A stretch of 9,699 nt of DNA from the NCBI GenBank assembly GCA_023391895.1, contig JAEWAC010000455.1, positions 1 to 9,699 on the forward strand. The letters are read 5' to 3'. The position numbers and the translations under genes are program-made. The stretch comes from Bacteroidota bacterium. GTDB lineage: Bacteria; Bacteroidota; Bacteroidia; Chitinophagales; Chitinophagaceae. The notes below the pieces were generated by a model that saw only the letters and a list, made by a program, of their open reading frames with translations, made no database searches and had not been told where the DNA came from. Below, one piece after another: positions 1-7,900 of the stretch. How positions within the stretch are numbered: position 1 is the stretch's first letter; each line of letters begins with the position of its first letter.

Positions 1-1067
1 CGCCTAAACAGTGCCTTTTCACCGCCGGGTTCCATGGTAAGTTTTACGTCGGAGCCTTTCAGGTTTTCCCGTAGCAGTTTGCTGAAGTTGGAGTAAGCAG
101 CACCGGTTACAAACATTTTGTTTTTCCCATACTGGGCCCGGCCGATCATTTCTATATTAATGACGGCTTTTATCTTTTCCGGCTCTACCTGTTGTGCAAA
201 AACACTGGACCCCAGCAGCCCCAGTTCTTCGCCGGCAAAAGCACAAAAAATAAGCGTCCGTTCGTTGTTGTGGCGGGCCGCATAATACCGGGCCAATGCC
301 AGCAGGGCCGTGGTACCGGACGCATTGTCGTTAGCGCCATTAAAAACCGCATCGCCCCGCCTTCCTTTTTCCGCCCCCAGGTGATCGTAATGCGCCGAAA
401 AAACAATGGCTTCATCCGGCTTACCTTTACCGGGTAATACGCCCACTACGTTGAACATGACCTGCTCCCGGTAAGCAGCATCCACTGTAAGATGGATGCT
501 GCTTACCGGCTTTTTAGGCTGTGCTACCCACAACACATCGTGCGCCGGCAGGCCGCCGGGCAGCAACACATTGGGCGGCAGCCCCCGGGTGGTGTCTTCC
601 CTGCTTTTTTGATACCACAGCAACACATCCCGATCACCGTTCCAGTACCGGTACAGCAGGGAGTCAGAGACTTCCGTTATTTCAATCAGCTGAAAGTCGG
701 ATAGCTTTTTAGCGGCCGGTATCAAGGCACGGGTAAAGTACCGAAACTGGTTTTCCCCTACCGCTTCCTGGTTCCAATGCAACACGTCCCGGTGGAGCGG
801 GCGGTTGTCACTAAACGGCTGCCAGAAAGCAGGCGCGGCGGGCCAGAGGTGCAGCCCGTAGCTTTCAAAGGCACCGGCAATAAAAGAAGTGGCTTTCAGT
901 ATTTCTGGCGTGTGATTGCCGCGCCCTTTCATGCTGTCAGAAGCCAGGATACTTATATTATTGTACAGCTCCTGGGCATCAACAGGTGCTGCCGTCGATT
1001 GCCCGCTGCCCCGCAGGTGCAGGCACCCCCAAAACACCAAACCCAAAAACAGCACCTTCACCCTCAT
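1..1067 (-). CDS. Secreted M28-family zinc peptidase, partial (C-terminus beyond window)
   Basis: An open frame on the minus strand starts at ATG 1067-1065 and stays open to the left edge (355 full codons). It begins with a basic, hydrophobic export signal (MRVKVLFLGLVFWGCLHL). Cys15 is preceded by FWG, a poor lipobox, so an ordinary signal peptide is more likely than a lipoprotein. The M28 zinc core is clear: SAHYDHLG (ligand His226), GANDNASG (Asp247), AGEELG (Glu280 base, Glu281 ligand) and NIEMIG (Glu306). The last His ligand lies beyond the window. The family hydrolyses peptide bonds, usually as an aminopeptidase, with two zinc ions; substrate unknown, location presumably periplasmic or surface. 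It is a close paralogue of the next gene upstream, and 14 bp separate the two, so they are probably cotranscribed. The weak AAAAAGGG before ATG may act as a ribosome site. A perfect 17-bp inverted repeat lies inside the gene (468-509). Confidence 0.93.
   Translation of the reverse strand, partial: MRVKVLFLGLVFWGCLHLRGSGQSTAAPVDAQELYNNISILASDSMKGRGNHTPEILKATSFIAGAFESYGLHLWPAAPAFWQPFSDNRPLHRDVLHWNQEAVGENQFRYFTRALIPAAKKLSDFQLIEITEVSDSLLYRYWNGDRDVLLWYQKSREDTTRGLPPNVLLPGGLPAHDVLWVAQPKKPVSSIHLTVDAAYREQVMFNVVGVLPGKGKPDEAIVFSAHYDHLGAEKGRRGDAVFNGANDNASGTTALLALARYYAARHNNERTLIFCAFAGEELGLLGSSVFAQQVEPEKIKAVINIEMIGRAQYGKNKMFVTGAAYSNFSKLLRENLKGSDVKLTMEPGGEKALFR
468..509. repeat. Perfect 17-bp inverted repeat (hairpin) inside the M28 gene
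   Basis: The left arm CCGGTAAGCAGCATCCA (468-484) and right arm TGGATGCTGCTTACCGG (493-509) are exact reverse complements around an 8-base loop (CTGTAAGA, 485-492). On the plus strand the stem is followed by CTTTTT (510-515), so it has the form of an intrinsic terminator for rightward, antisense transcription. In the M28 mRNA the arms encode residues about 187-200 (PVSSI on one side, DAAYR on the other). The upstream paralogue has no matching palindrome at the equivalent place. The repeat is read directly from the sequence; any function is inference. Confidence 0.9.
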
Positions 1068-1081
1068 AACACCCTTTTTAT

Positions 1082-2383
1082 TTATCGCAGCTCGCTGGTA
1101 TTCACCCGGCTGGGCGTGTCTTTTCCGGCAACAATGCTGGTGGAGCTGACGGCTATGGCTTTGATGATCTCGGCCATATTTTGCAGGTTCAGGGTTTCTA
1201 TTTCATCGTCTACAGAATGGTAGTATTTTTCTTCATCCATTTTAGCCGTAGAGATGGTATGCGCCGGCACACCCAGCCTGGCCAGGGTAGCATTGTCGGA
1301 GCGGTAAAACAACTGCTGCTCCGGGTAAGGATCGGGATGAAAAGTAAAGGACGATCCCTGTAAATTCCGTTGCAGGATTTGCCCCATGTCTGTTTTGTCA
1401 AAACCGGTAATAAAAGCGGAGTTGGGGCCCCACTTGCTTTCGGTGCCAATCATTTCAATATTGAACATAGCCGTTACCTGCTGCGGATTGAACTGCTGCG
1501 AAAAATACTGTGAGCCAAAGCCGCCCATTTCTTCGGCCGTAAAGGCGGCAAACACCAGTGTACGTTCATTGTTATTGAGCTTTTTAAAATAATTGGCCAG
1601 CATAATGACGGCTGTAGTACCGGCGGCATCGTCATTGGCGCCATTGTAGATGCTATCGCCATTCACCGGCTTGCCAATGCCCAGGTGATCGTAATGGGCG
1701 GAAAAAATAACCTGTTCTTCTTTTTTGCTTTTGCCCGGCAATATCCCCACCACATTGGCCAGCTTTACAGTTTCCAAACTATGTTCGGCAGTGATGGCAA
1801 ACGCCTGAGGCTGGTACTGGCCCAGCACAAAAACCACGCTGTGCGTCATCGGAAACATGAGCCGTGTGAAGCCGGTCAGCCGTGGAAAGTTTTTGGCAAA
1901 AGCCGTATCCACCAGCACCACCGTATTTTTTTTCGCCGCCATAATGGCCTGCACCCGGCTTCCCAGGTTTTCGCCGCCCTTGATGTATTCCAGCGCATAA
2001 CCGTCCTTTTCATTTACTGTCAACTGGGGTTGCGTGGTTACTACAATGATGTTTTTGGAATCCAGTGCGGCACCATCCATCTCACCTTTTACACTGTTTA
2101 TTTTGGGTCTTACCATGGTAAACGCCTGCAGGTAACTGTTGCCCTGCACCGGCTGCAGGCCGGCCTTTTTAAATTCGGCGGCTATAAAAGCAGCAGCTTT
2201 ATCGATACCCGCTGTACCGGCACGGCGGCCTTGCATATCATCCGAGGCTAAAACCCTTTCAATCCGCTCTACTTCTTTTACCGATATGGAGGCCTGGGCA
2301 GCTGCGCCTTTGGTCCCATTTTGACCATGGGTAGTCATCACAAGGTAGCAGACTAAAACAAACAGGAGTGGTAATGCTTTCAT
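1082..2383 (-). CDS. Secreted M28-family zinc peptidase (433 aa, complete)
   Basis: Starts at ATG 2383-2381 with a signal peptide (MKALPLLFVLVCYLVMTTHG, likely cleaved after residue 20) and ends with TAA. The N-terminal part (about 31-90) carries the ASDDMQGRRAGTAG segment often found before the M28 catalytic domain. The catalytic domain (about 205-415) has all expected residues: His230 (SAHYDHLG), Asp251 (GANDDAAG), Glu284/Glu285 (TAEEMG), Glu310 (NIEMIG) and the final ligand His389 (YYHSVDDE). It should therefore be an active di-zinc exopeptidase exported from the cytoplasm; substrate unknown. It is the upstream member of a tandem pair, and the shared motifs and nearly identical codon stretches (for example GGTGATCGTAATG on the plus strand in both) point to duplication. 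Its promoter must lie in the divergent spacer 2384-2574. No role in the neighbouring defence operon is evident. Confidence 0.95.
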   Translation of the reverse strand: MKALPLLFVLVCYLVMTTHGQNGTKGAAAQASISVKEVERIERVLASDDMQGRRAGTAGIDKAAAFIAAEFKKAGLQPVQGNSYLQAFTMVRPKINSVKGEMDGAALDSKNIIVVTTQPQLTVNEKDGYALEYIKGGENLGSRVQAIMAAKKNTVVLVDTAFAKNFPRLTGFTRLMFPMTHSVVFVLGQYQPQAFAITAEHSLETVKLANVVGILPGKSKKEEQVIFSAHYDHLGIGKPVNGDSIYNGANDDAAGTTAVIMLANYFKKLNNNERTLVFAAFTAEEMGGFGSQYFSQQFNPQQVTAMFNIEMIGTESKWGPNSAFITGFDKTDMGQILQRNLQGSSFTFHPDPYPEQQLFYRSDNATLARLGVPAHTISTAKMDEEKYYHSVDDEIETLNLQNMAEIIKAIAVSSTSIVAGKDTPSRVNTSELR

Positions 2384-2574
2384 TCAACTAAGTTTATATC
2401 AATTAAAAGAACACAATTGGAAATAAAAATTCCAGTAAATTTATAATAACAAAACTTTGGTTTTTCTCCTGTTGCTTCTTTTACACTTATTTTATTTTCT
2501 GCTCCCTGTAAAACAATCGTCAGTAACAGCCTGCTGCGCCCTCTGAAACCGATTGCAAAACCAAAACTTGATAT
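2384..2574. promoter_or_regulatory. Divergent AT-rich intergenic region carrying promoters for both directions
   Basis: This 191-bp spacer separates the minus-strand peptidases from the plus-strand gasdermin operon and contains no ORF or RNA gene I can recognise. Positions 2384-2500 are strongly AT-rich. On the plus strand TTG (2472-2474) followed after 18 bases by TATTTTCT (2493-2500) loosely resembles the Bacteroidota -33/-7 pattern (TTG / TAnnTTTG) with two mismatches in the -7 box, which would give a leader of about 70 bases. This is a weak match. I could not place a convincing promoter for the minus strand. No clear Shine-Dalgarno precedes ATG 2575, as is common in Bacteroidota. No operator-like palindrome longer than 6 bp stood out. 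Confidence 0.35.
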
Positions 2575-3333
2575 ATGCTGTCACTACAGGAAAAGGGCTA
2601 CATTATACTGAGTATGCCTGCCGAAGACGTACAGCCGCTTGGCTTGCTCGAAAAAACAGCAAAAGGCGTCGCACAAAACCTCAATGCCCACATCAAAGAT
2701 CTTTTTGAGCCTGCCGGTTACCCTTTGCCGGCCGTTAAAAAAAACATCCAGCTCCCGGCCGAACAACGCAGTGTAGAAAACCTGGACCTGAAGACGGAAG
2801 TCAATTTTAATTTTTTAAAAGCCCTGACCCGATTTTTTACCGGAACCATTTCCGCCAGCGCCGCTCTGGAAAAAAAGAACAATGTGCAGCTGAAGATGAA
2901 TGATCTTCGAAAAGACACGGTTAACATCCTCAACCTGGATGCGTATATCCAGCACGCCCAACTCAATACCAGCGCCGCCAGCTTCAGGGAAACAATAGAA
3001 AAAGGCAATTTGTTTGTGATCACCGAAACCATCAAATCCAGCAGTTTTTCCCTGGGCGATGAACAAACCAGCCAGGTGGCAGCCGGAGCAGATGTACCGG
3101 TACAGCAGGTGGCCGAAGCCAAAGGCGCCCTCAACTACAGCCGCAGCAAAGACCATTTGGTAGAACACAAAGGCAGCAGCGACCTGACCATCGGCATCAA
3201 AGCTTACCAGATCTTTTACCGGTCCGGGAAGTTTACCATCAAAAATGCCGACACGATAAAAGTGGTCAGAGGCGATCAATTTCCCGCTGAAAAGCTGACC
3301 GGTGAAGAAGGATTTATCACCCTTAAAACCTGA
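2575..3333 (+). CDS. Bacterial gasdermin-like pore-forming protein (bGSDM)
   Basis: A 252-residue protein with no signal peptide and no long hydrophobic helix. The start is well fixed: a stop (TGA 2569-2571) lies in frame two codons before ATG 2575. Its pattern matches bacterial gasdermins as I remember them: KGY near the N-terminus followed by PAEDVQPLGLL (8-25), a PLPAV segment (50-54), an amphipathic stretch rich in Phe, Ser and Thr (76-100), DTVNILNLDAYI (114-125), and GNLFVITETIKSSSFSL (144-160). The last resembles the YVVTEVLQT strand of mammalian gasdermins. Gasdermins are held inactive by a C-terminal region; in bacterial forms this is a tail of about 20 residues removed by a neighbouring protease, here presumably the CHAT protease encoded 7 bp downstream. 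The likely cleavage zone is the loop around 229-242. The protein has no cysteine, unlike studied bGSDMs that carry a palmitoylated Cys at position 3 or 4. The family call is from memory, without a profile search. Confidence 0.83.
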   Translation: MLSLQEKGYIILSMPAEDVQPLGLLEKTAKGVAQNLNAHIKDLFEPAGYPLPAVKKNIQLPAEQRSVENLDLKTEVNFNFLKALTRFFTGTISASAALEKKNNVQLKMNDLRKDTVNILNLDAYIQHAQLNTSAASFRETIEKGNLFVITETIKSSSFSLGDEQTSQVAAGADVPVQQVAEAKGALNYSRSKDHLVEHKGSSDLTIGIKAYQIFYRSGKFTIKNADTIKVVRGDQFPAEKLTGEEGFITLKT

Positions 3334-3340
3334 TATAAAC

Positions 3341-4915
3341 ATGGGATCAGCAGATACGTACCAGGTGGTAGAAGAAGACAAGTACCAACAGATACTGGAA
3401 GAGCTGAAGCTCAAAGGCTGCACGCTTATTCTGGGGCCGGAGTTTTGTGTGATGGACAAGGAAGAAACCTTGCTCAAAAGCATCTGCGATTTTATTGCAG
3501 ATAATCATTTGCCCGGCAAACCCTACATCAGCGAGGACGGCTTTTTTTACTCCAACAAAAGCATCAGTAACAATTTTATTGACCGGAAAATTAAAGAGTT
3601 TTACCGGGACCTCAGCAACAAGGAAACACCCTCTTACTACAACCTCATTGCACAGATACCTTTTAATTTCATCATCTCCCTGTCGCCGGACGACTTTCTG
3701 CACAAGGCCCTGAATGAAAACAACCGGAAACACAGCTTTATTTATTTTAAAAAAGGAGCGGAATTAAAAGAACTAGAAGAAAAAGAACTAACCCGGGAGC
3801 AACTGAAAAATAACCCGGTCGAGATCTATAATAAAAAAACCATCCGGGACATCAGCTTTGATCCTTCGCCTGAAAACACCTTACTGTTTAACCTGGTGGG
3901 CATTTATGACGATCATGACTCTCTGGTGGTGACCCACAACGCCCTGTTCGAATTTTTGTACTCCGTTTTTCCGCCCGAAGAAAAGCTGAAGAACCGACTG
4001 AAAAAAGCCATTACGGATTCCACTTCATTTTTATGCCTTGGTTTTCAATACAACAAGTGGTACCTTAAGATCATTTTTTTCATCATCAAAAAGATCTTTG
4101 AAAAAGCAGAAAAAGAACAGGTAGGCAAAACGGCCATTTTTGTTTCCAGCAATGACAGTCAGAAAAAAGCCATTGACTTTTACGAAAACCAGTTCAAGAT
4201 CGTTTTCACGCCTCAAAAAACCATTCATTTTATTCACAGCTTATATTCCCTCTGCGACGAAGAAAAGCTGCTGACCAATAATGCAGATCTCCCCACCACC
4301 AGTGCTGACACCCTCCTTCAGCGGTTCAAGATCGTACACGTTTCTTCTAACCCCGATAGCGAACTGAGCTACCTGAACTATGACAGTGAGTTCAAGCGGA
4401 TGGAAACCACCTGGAAACTGAGTCCCTCTAGAAACAAGTTTGAACTGAAAAGAAGCGGCGCTGTTACGCAGAAAGATTTACTGCACATTATTAATGAAGA
4501 AAACCCCGACCTGCTGATCATAGCCGTACACGGTAAGGAAGAACTGACGCTGACGTTTTCGGACGACCACCAGCAGGAAGCCCCGCTCTCGCTGCTGGAT
4601 TTTTTACAGGGCGTGGAACTGCTGACCAGCCGCCCCGACAGCCGGCTCAAGGGTATTATTTTCAACTGCTGTCATTCGGTCGTTTATGCCCGGGAAGTAG
4701 CAATGGTGAAAGGGCTGGTGAGTTTTGCAGTGGGCATGGAAGGCCTGATTGGCGACACGGTTATTCCTGAGTTTATAGAAGGTTTTTTAAGTGCTTATAT
4801 GAAATCAAAAGACTTTACCTATGCCTATAACATGGGTATTCAGTTTATTCGCCTGAATGCAGATCCTGATATAAAAGCAGCGGCGTCGCAACCACAACTT
4901 TTTTCCAAAAAATAA
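3341..4915 (+). CDS. Degenerate SIR2-like domain fused to a CHAT caspase-like protease
   Basis: A 524-residue protein, numbered from ATG 3341, which leaves a 7-bp gap after the gasdermin. A GTG at 3302 would add 13 residues but overlap the gasdermin gene by 32 bp, so I prefer the ATG. Residues about 20-300 follow the SIR2-like layout: LILGPEF (29-35) at the nucleotide-loop position, IISLSPDDFLHKAL (111-124) where active members have a TTNYD motif, LLFNLVG (181-187) where they have KLHG, and FLCLGFQYNKWYL (230-242). The catalytic Asn and His appear as Ser115 and Val186, so NADase activity is unlikely. Residues about 325-510 are a CHAT domain: VHVSSNPDSELSYL, AVHG (catalytic His397), FNCCHS (catalytic Cys444 by alignment to the usual NACxS), then VGMEGLIGDTVIPEFIEGFL. 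CHAT domains are caspase-related cysteine proteases. Position next to a gasdermin suggests that it cleaves that protein. It is the most AT-rich gene of the window by eye (21 G+C in 4081-4140). Confidence 0.87.
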   Translation: MGSADTYQVVEEDKYQQILEELKLKGCTLILGPEFCVMDKEETLLKSICDFIADNHLPGKPYISEDGFFYSNKSISNNFIDRKIKEFYRDLSNKETPSYYNLIAQIPFNFIISLSPDDFLHKALNENNRKHSFIYFKKGAELKELEEKELTREQLKNNPVEIYNKKTIRDISFDPSPENTLLFNLVGIYDDHDSLVVTHNALFEFLYSVFPPEEKLKNRLKKAITDSTSFLCLGFQYNKWYLKIIFFIIKKIFEKAEKEQVGKTAIFVSSNDSQKKAIDFYENQFKIVFTPQKTIHFIHSLYSLCDEEKLLTNNADLPTTSADTLLQRFKIVHVSSNPDSELSYLNYDSEFKRMETTWKLSPSRNKFELKRSGAVTQKDLLHIINEENPDLLIIAVHGKEELTLTFSDDHQQEAPLSLLDFLQGVELLTSRPDSRLKGIIFNCCHSVVYAREVAMVKGLVSFAVGMEGLIGDTVIPEFIEGFLSAYMKSKDFTYAYNMGIQFIRLNADPDIKAAASQPQLFSKK

Positions 4916-4916
4916 A

Positions 4917-7900
4917 ATGCAAGGTATGTCTACCTCGTACAGATACCCCGGCATACATCCTTTCAGTCCTCAGGATCAGGCCCTGTTTTTTGGCAGGGAA
5001 ACCGACCAGGAAAATCTTTTCACCGCCATCCTGCTGAACCAGATCACTGTTATTATCGGAAGGTCCGGCATCGGCAAATCGTCCCTGATCAATGCAGGCC
5101 TGCTGCCCAAAATTGAAAAAGAAGTTAACCAGAAAGAAAACGACAAAAGAAACTTCCTCCTGCTGCACATCAGGGCAGGCAACCACAAAAACAGTGATGA
5201 TGCCACCCTGTTACAAAAAATACTGCAAACCAAAATCAGCAGCATTATTCCTACGGCACCAGCACCGGAGCCGCCGGAGGTGCAGCAGCAATTTTTACCG
5301 TTTCTCCGGCCGCATCAGAAGGAGTCGCTCTGGTACAAGTTGAAACAACTGCAATACCTGGACCTGCTCAATCAAAAAAAACGGGTATACCTTACTTTGA
5401 TCGACCAGCTGGAAGAGCTGTTTACCTACCCTGCTGAGGAGTTCAGGACCTTGCTGACGGAGTTGGAGCAGGTACTCAGTCCCAATCCGCCCGACCGGGT
5501 AAGAGAAGGGATCTACGAGGCGGAATGTAAAGACGAAAACATTTTATCCGACAAAGAACAGCGGGTACTGGAAGCGCCTATTCCGGTTAAGTTCCTGTTT
5601 GCCATCCGCTCCGACAAGTTGAGCCTGCTCATTCGCCTCCGGGATGCCATCTGCAACATCTTTCAAAACCTATATGAGCTACGGCCGCTTTCCCGGCAGC
5701 AGGCCATGGATGCCATTACCAAACCCACCGAGCTGAAAAATGGTTTTTCCGCTCCCCCCTTTCGTTTTCACGAAGAGGCAGTACAAGCCATTGTCGACTA
5801 CCTGGACCAGCGCCGCAATGCCGACCCGGAACTGAACCTGGAAGAACTGCGCATTGAACCTTTTGCCCTACAGATCATCTGCAGCCATATCGAACAAAAC
5901 CTCAGCCAGGTAGATGACAACCATGACGGCCTTATTCAAAAACCAGAGGTTAGCGAGCTGGACCTGATGATCGAGCAGTTTTACCTGGACATATTGGGCA
6001 AGCTGAAGCTGGATGACCAGACTTTGCTATCGCTGAAAGAGCTGATTGAAGACCAGATGATTGACGAACAGCACCGGCGCAAAAGAATTGTGTACAAAGG
6101 CGAAATCAATGACCCGAACCTGGACGAAGACCTGCTTAAAAAAGTGGTGGACCACCGGCTGCTGCGCGAAGTAACCGGCCTGGGTATGGCCGCCTATGAA
6201 ATCAGCCATGACTTTTTAATAGAACCCATCCTGCATGCCAAACAGCAAAGGCTGAATGCCTCCAAAAGACTATCGGTTTCCAATTATTCGCAAATTGAAA
6301 AGTTTGATGCCACACTGGCCAAGCTGCAAGAAGAAATTCGAAAAAATCCCAACGAGTACAACAACTACACCCGCCTGGGCGATTACTATTATTTTCTGCA
6401 GGACTATGAAAAGGCCATAGACAACTATACAGAAGCCATTAATCAAAAAAACCATTCAAACATCAAAGGCGCCGACCTGGAATTGTACTTCAACCGGGGT
6501 GACTGTTACAACCGGCTGGGCAAGTACGAGCTTTCCACCCTTGACTTTAACAGGGTGCTGGAAATAGAAGACAAGCACCTGCTGGCCAACCACTACAACG
6601 GCTTTAACTACCAGCAGCTGGGCCAGCCCGAAGTAGCCGCCCGGTATTACACGAAAGTGCTTGAAATAAACGACACCTATGTCAATTCGCAGTTTAACCT
6701 GGGCATTGTATACCGGCAAATGCAAAAGCTGGAGGAAAGTGAGCAATGTTTTCAAAAAGTCATTACCCTGGACCCCAAAGACCACGAGGCGTATTACTAC
6801 CTGGGCCTGCTATCCGCCGAAAAAGCCCGCCCGGACAGGGCCCTGGAATACTTCAATAAAGTACTGGCGCTAAAGCCGGATTATGCAGATGCTTACATTC
6901 AAAAAGCCCTGATCTATGCCGAGAAGAACGAAATGGAAAATGCGCTTCATTGTTATAGCAGCATCCTGCAATTTGATCCCCAACATGCCACCGCCCACAA
7001 AAGCCTGGGGATTATTTACCGAAGTTTTTTAAACAATATAGCAGAAGCTGAAAAACATTTTTTTGAAGCAGTAAAACTTAATAAAACCGACCATGAATCG
7101 TATTACTACCTGGGCATTATAGCCAATGACCAGAAAAGGTTTGAAGAAGCCATTGCTTATTTTGACAAAAGCATCCAGCTCAACGCTACCTATATCAACA
7201 GCTACCTGGAAAAAGCGTATGCCCTGTTACAGTTGTACCACGACGGCGAAGCCCTGGCCATTTATGAAGCCGTGCTGCAGATAGAGCCGGGAAATGCCCA
7301 TGCGCTAAAAGGTATTGAAGTCATCAAAGGCCAGGCCGATTCGGAAGAGCAACTATTAAGCTCATTGGTGGATGACCCCAATGATATTTCGGCCCTGTAC
7401 ACCCTGGGCGTACAGGCCAACAACGACCGGCAGTACGAAAAAGCCATTGACTATTTTCAAAAGGTTTTAACCCTCAAGCCCGATCACATCAATGCGCTGA
7501 TTGAACAGGCGTATGCCTACAATTACCTGCAAAACGACAATCAGGCCATTGCCTGTTATCAAACCATCCTGGACCTGCACCCCAACAACCTCCAGGCCAT
7601 CCGCAGCCTGGCCAGTGTTTACTTTGCCAAAGCCGATTACAGAAAAGCAAAAGAATATTTTACCCAGGCCAGTCAGATAGAGCCCGAGAACTACAAGAAC
7701 TTTTATAGCCTGGGCTTAATTGCCAGCTATGAAAAAGAGTTTACCGCGGCCCTCACTTTTTTTGAACAGGCCCTGGCCATCAGTCCTTATCAAAAAGAAT
7801 CGCTAATCGGGCAGGCCTATGTGCTGGACCAGTTGGGCAGAACGGAAGAATCCATTGCCTGCTACCAGAAAATCATAGAAATTGATCCGGCCTATGCCAG

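Noticed and set aside
1685..2251. 188-codon open frame on the plus strand
   Set aside because: It lies fully antisense to the complete M28 peptidase, whose motifs and signal peptide are unmistakable; the plus-strand translation has no recognisable domain.
2450..2569. 8-bp direct repeat CAAAACTT at 2450-2457 and 2562-2569, and a CAATCG/CGATTG pair at 2514-2555, in the intergenic spacer
   Set aside because: They are too short and too widely spaced in AT-rich DNA to be called operators or insertion repeats.
2737..2744. Run of eight A (A AAA AAC slippery form) in the gasdermin gene, with a similar run at 5374-5381 in the NTPase gene
   Set aside because: Such runs are common in Lys/Asn codons here; I see no stimulatory structure or meaningful product in the shifted frame, so neither frameshifting nor phase variation is supported.
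3302..3340. GTG start that would lengthen the SIR2-CHAT protein by 13 residues
   Set aside because: It overlaps the gasdermin gene by 32 bp, while ATG 3341 gives a normal 7-bp operon gap and the conserved region begins after it.
2815..3483. 222-codon open frame on the minus strand across the gasdermin and the start of the SIR2-CHAT gene
   Set aside because: It crosses two well-supported genes in antisense and its translation shows no family features.
4055..4105. Hydrophobic stretch WYLKIIFFIIKKIF that could be read as a membrane helix
   Set aside because: It falls at the conserved GFxxxxW segment of the SIR2 fold, is short and is bounded by lysines; a buried core helix is more likely.
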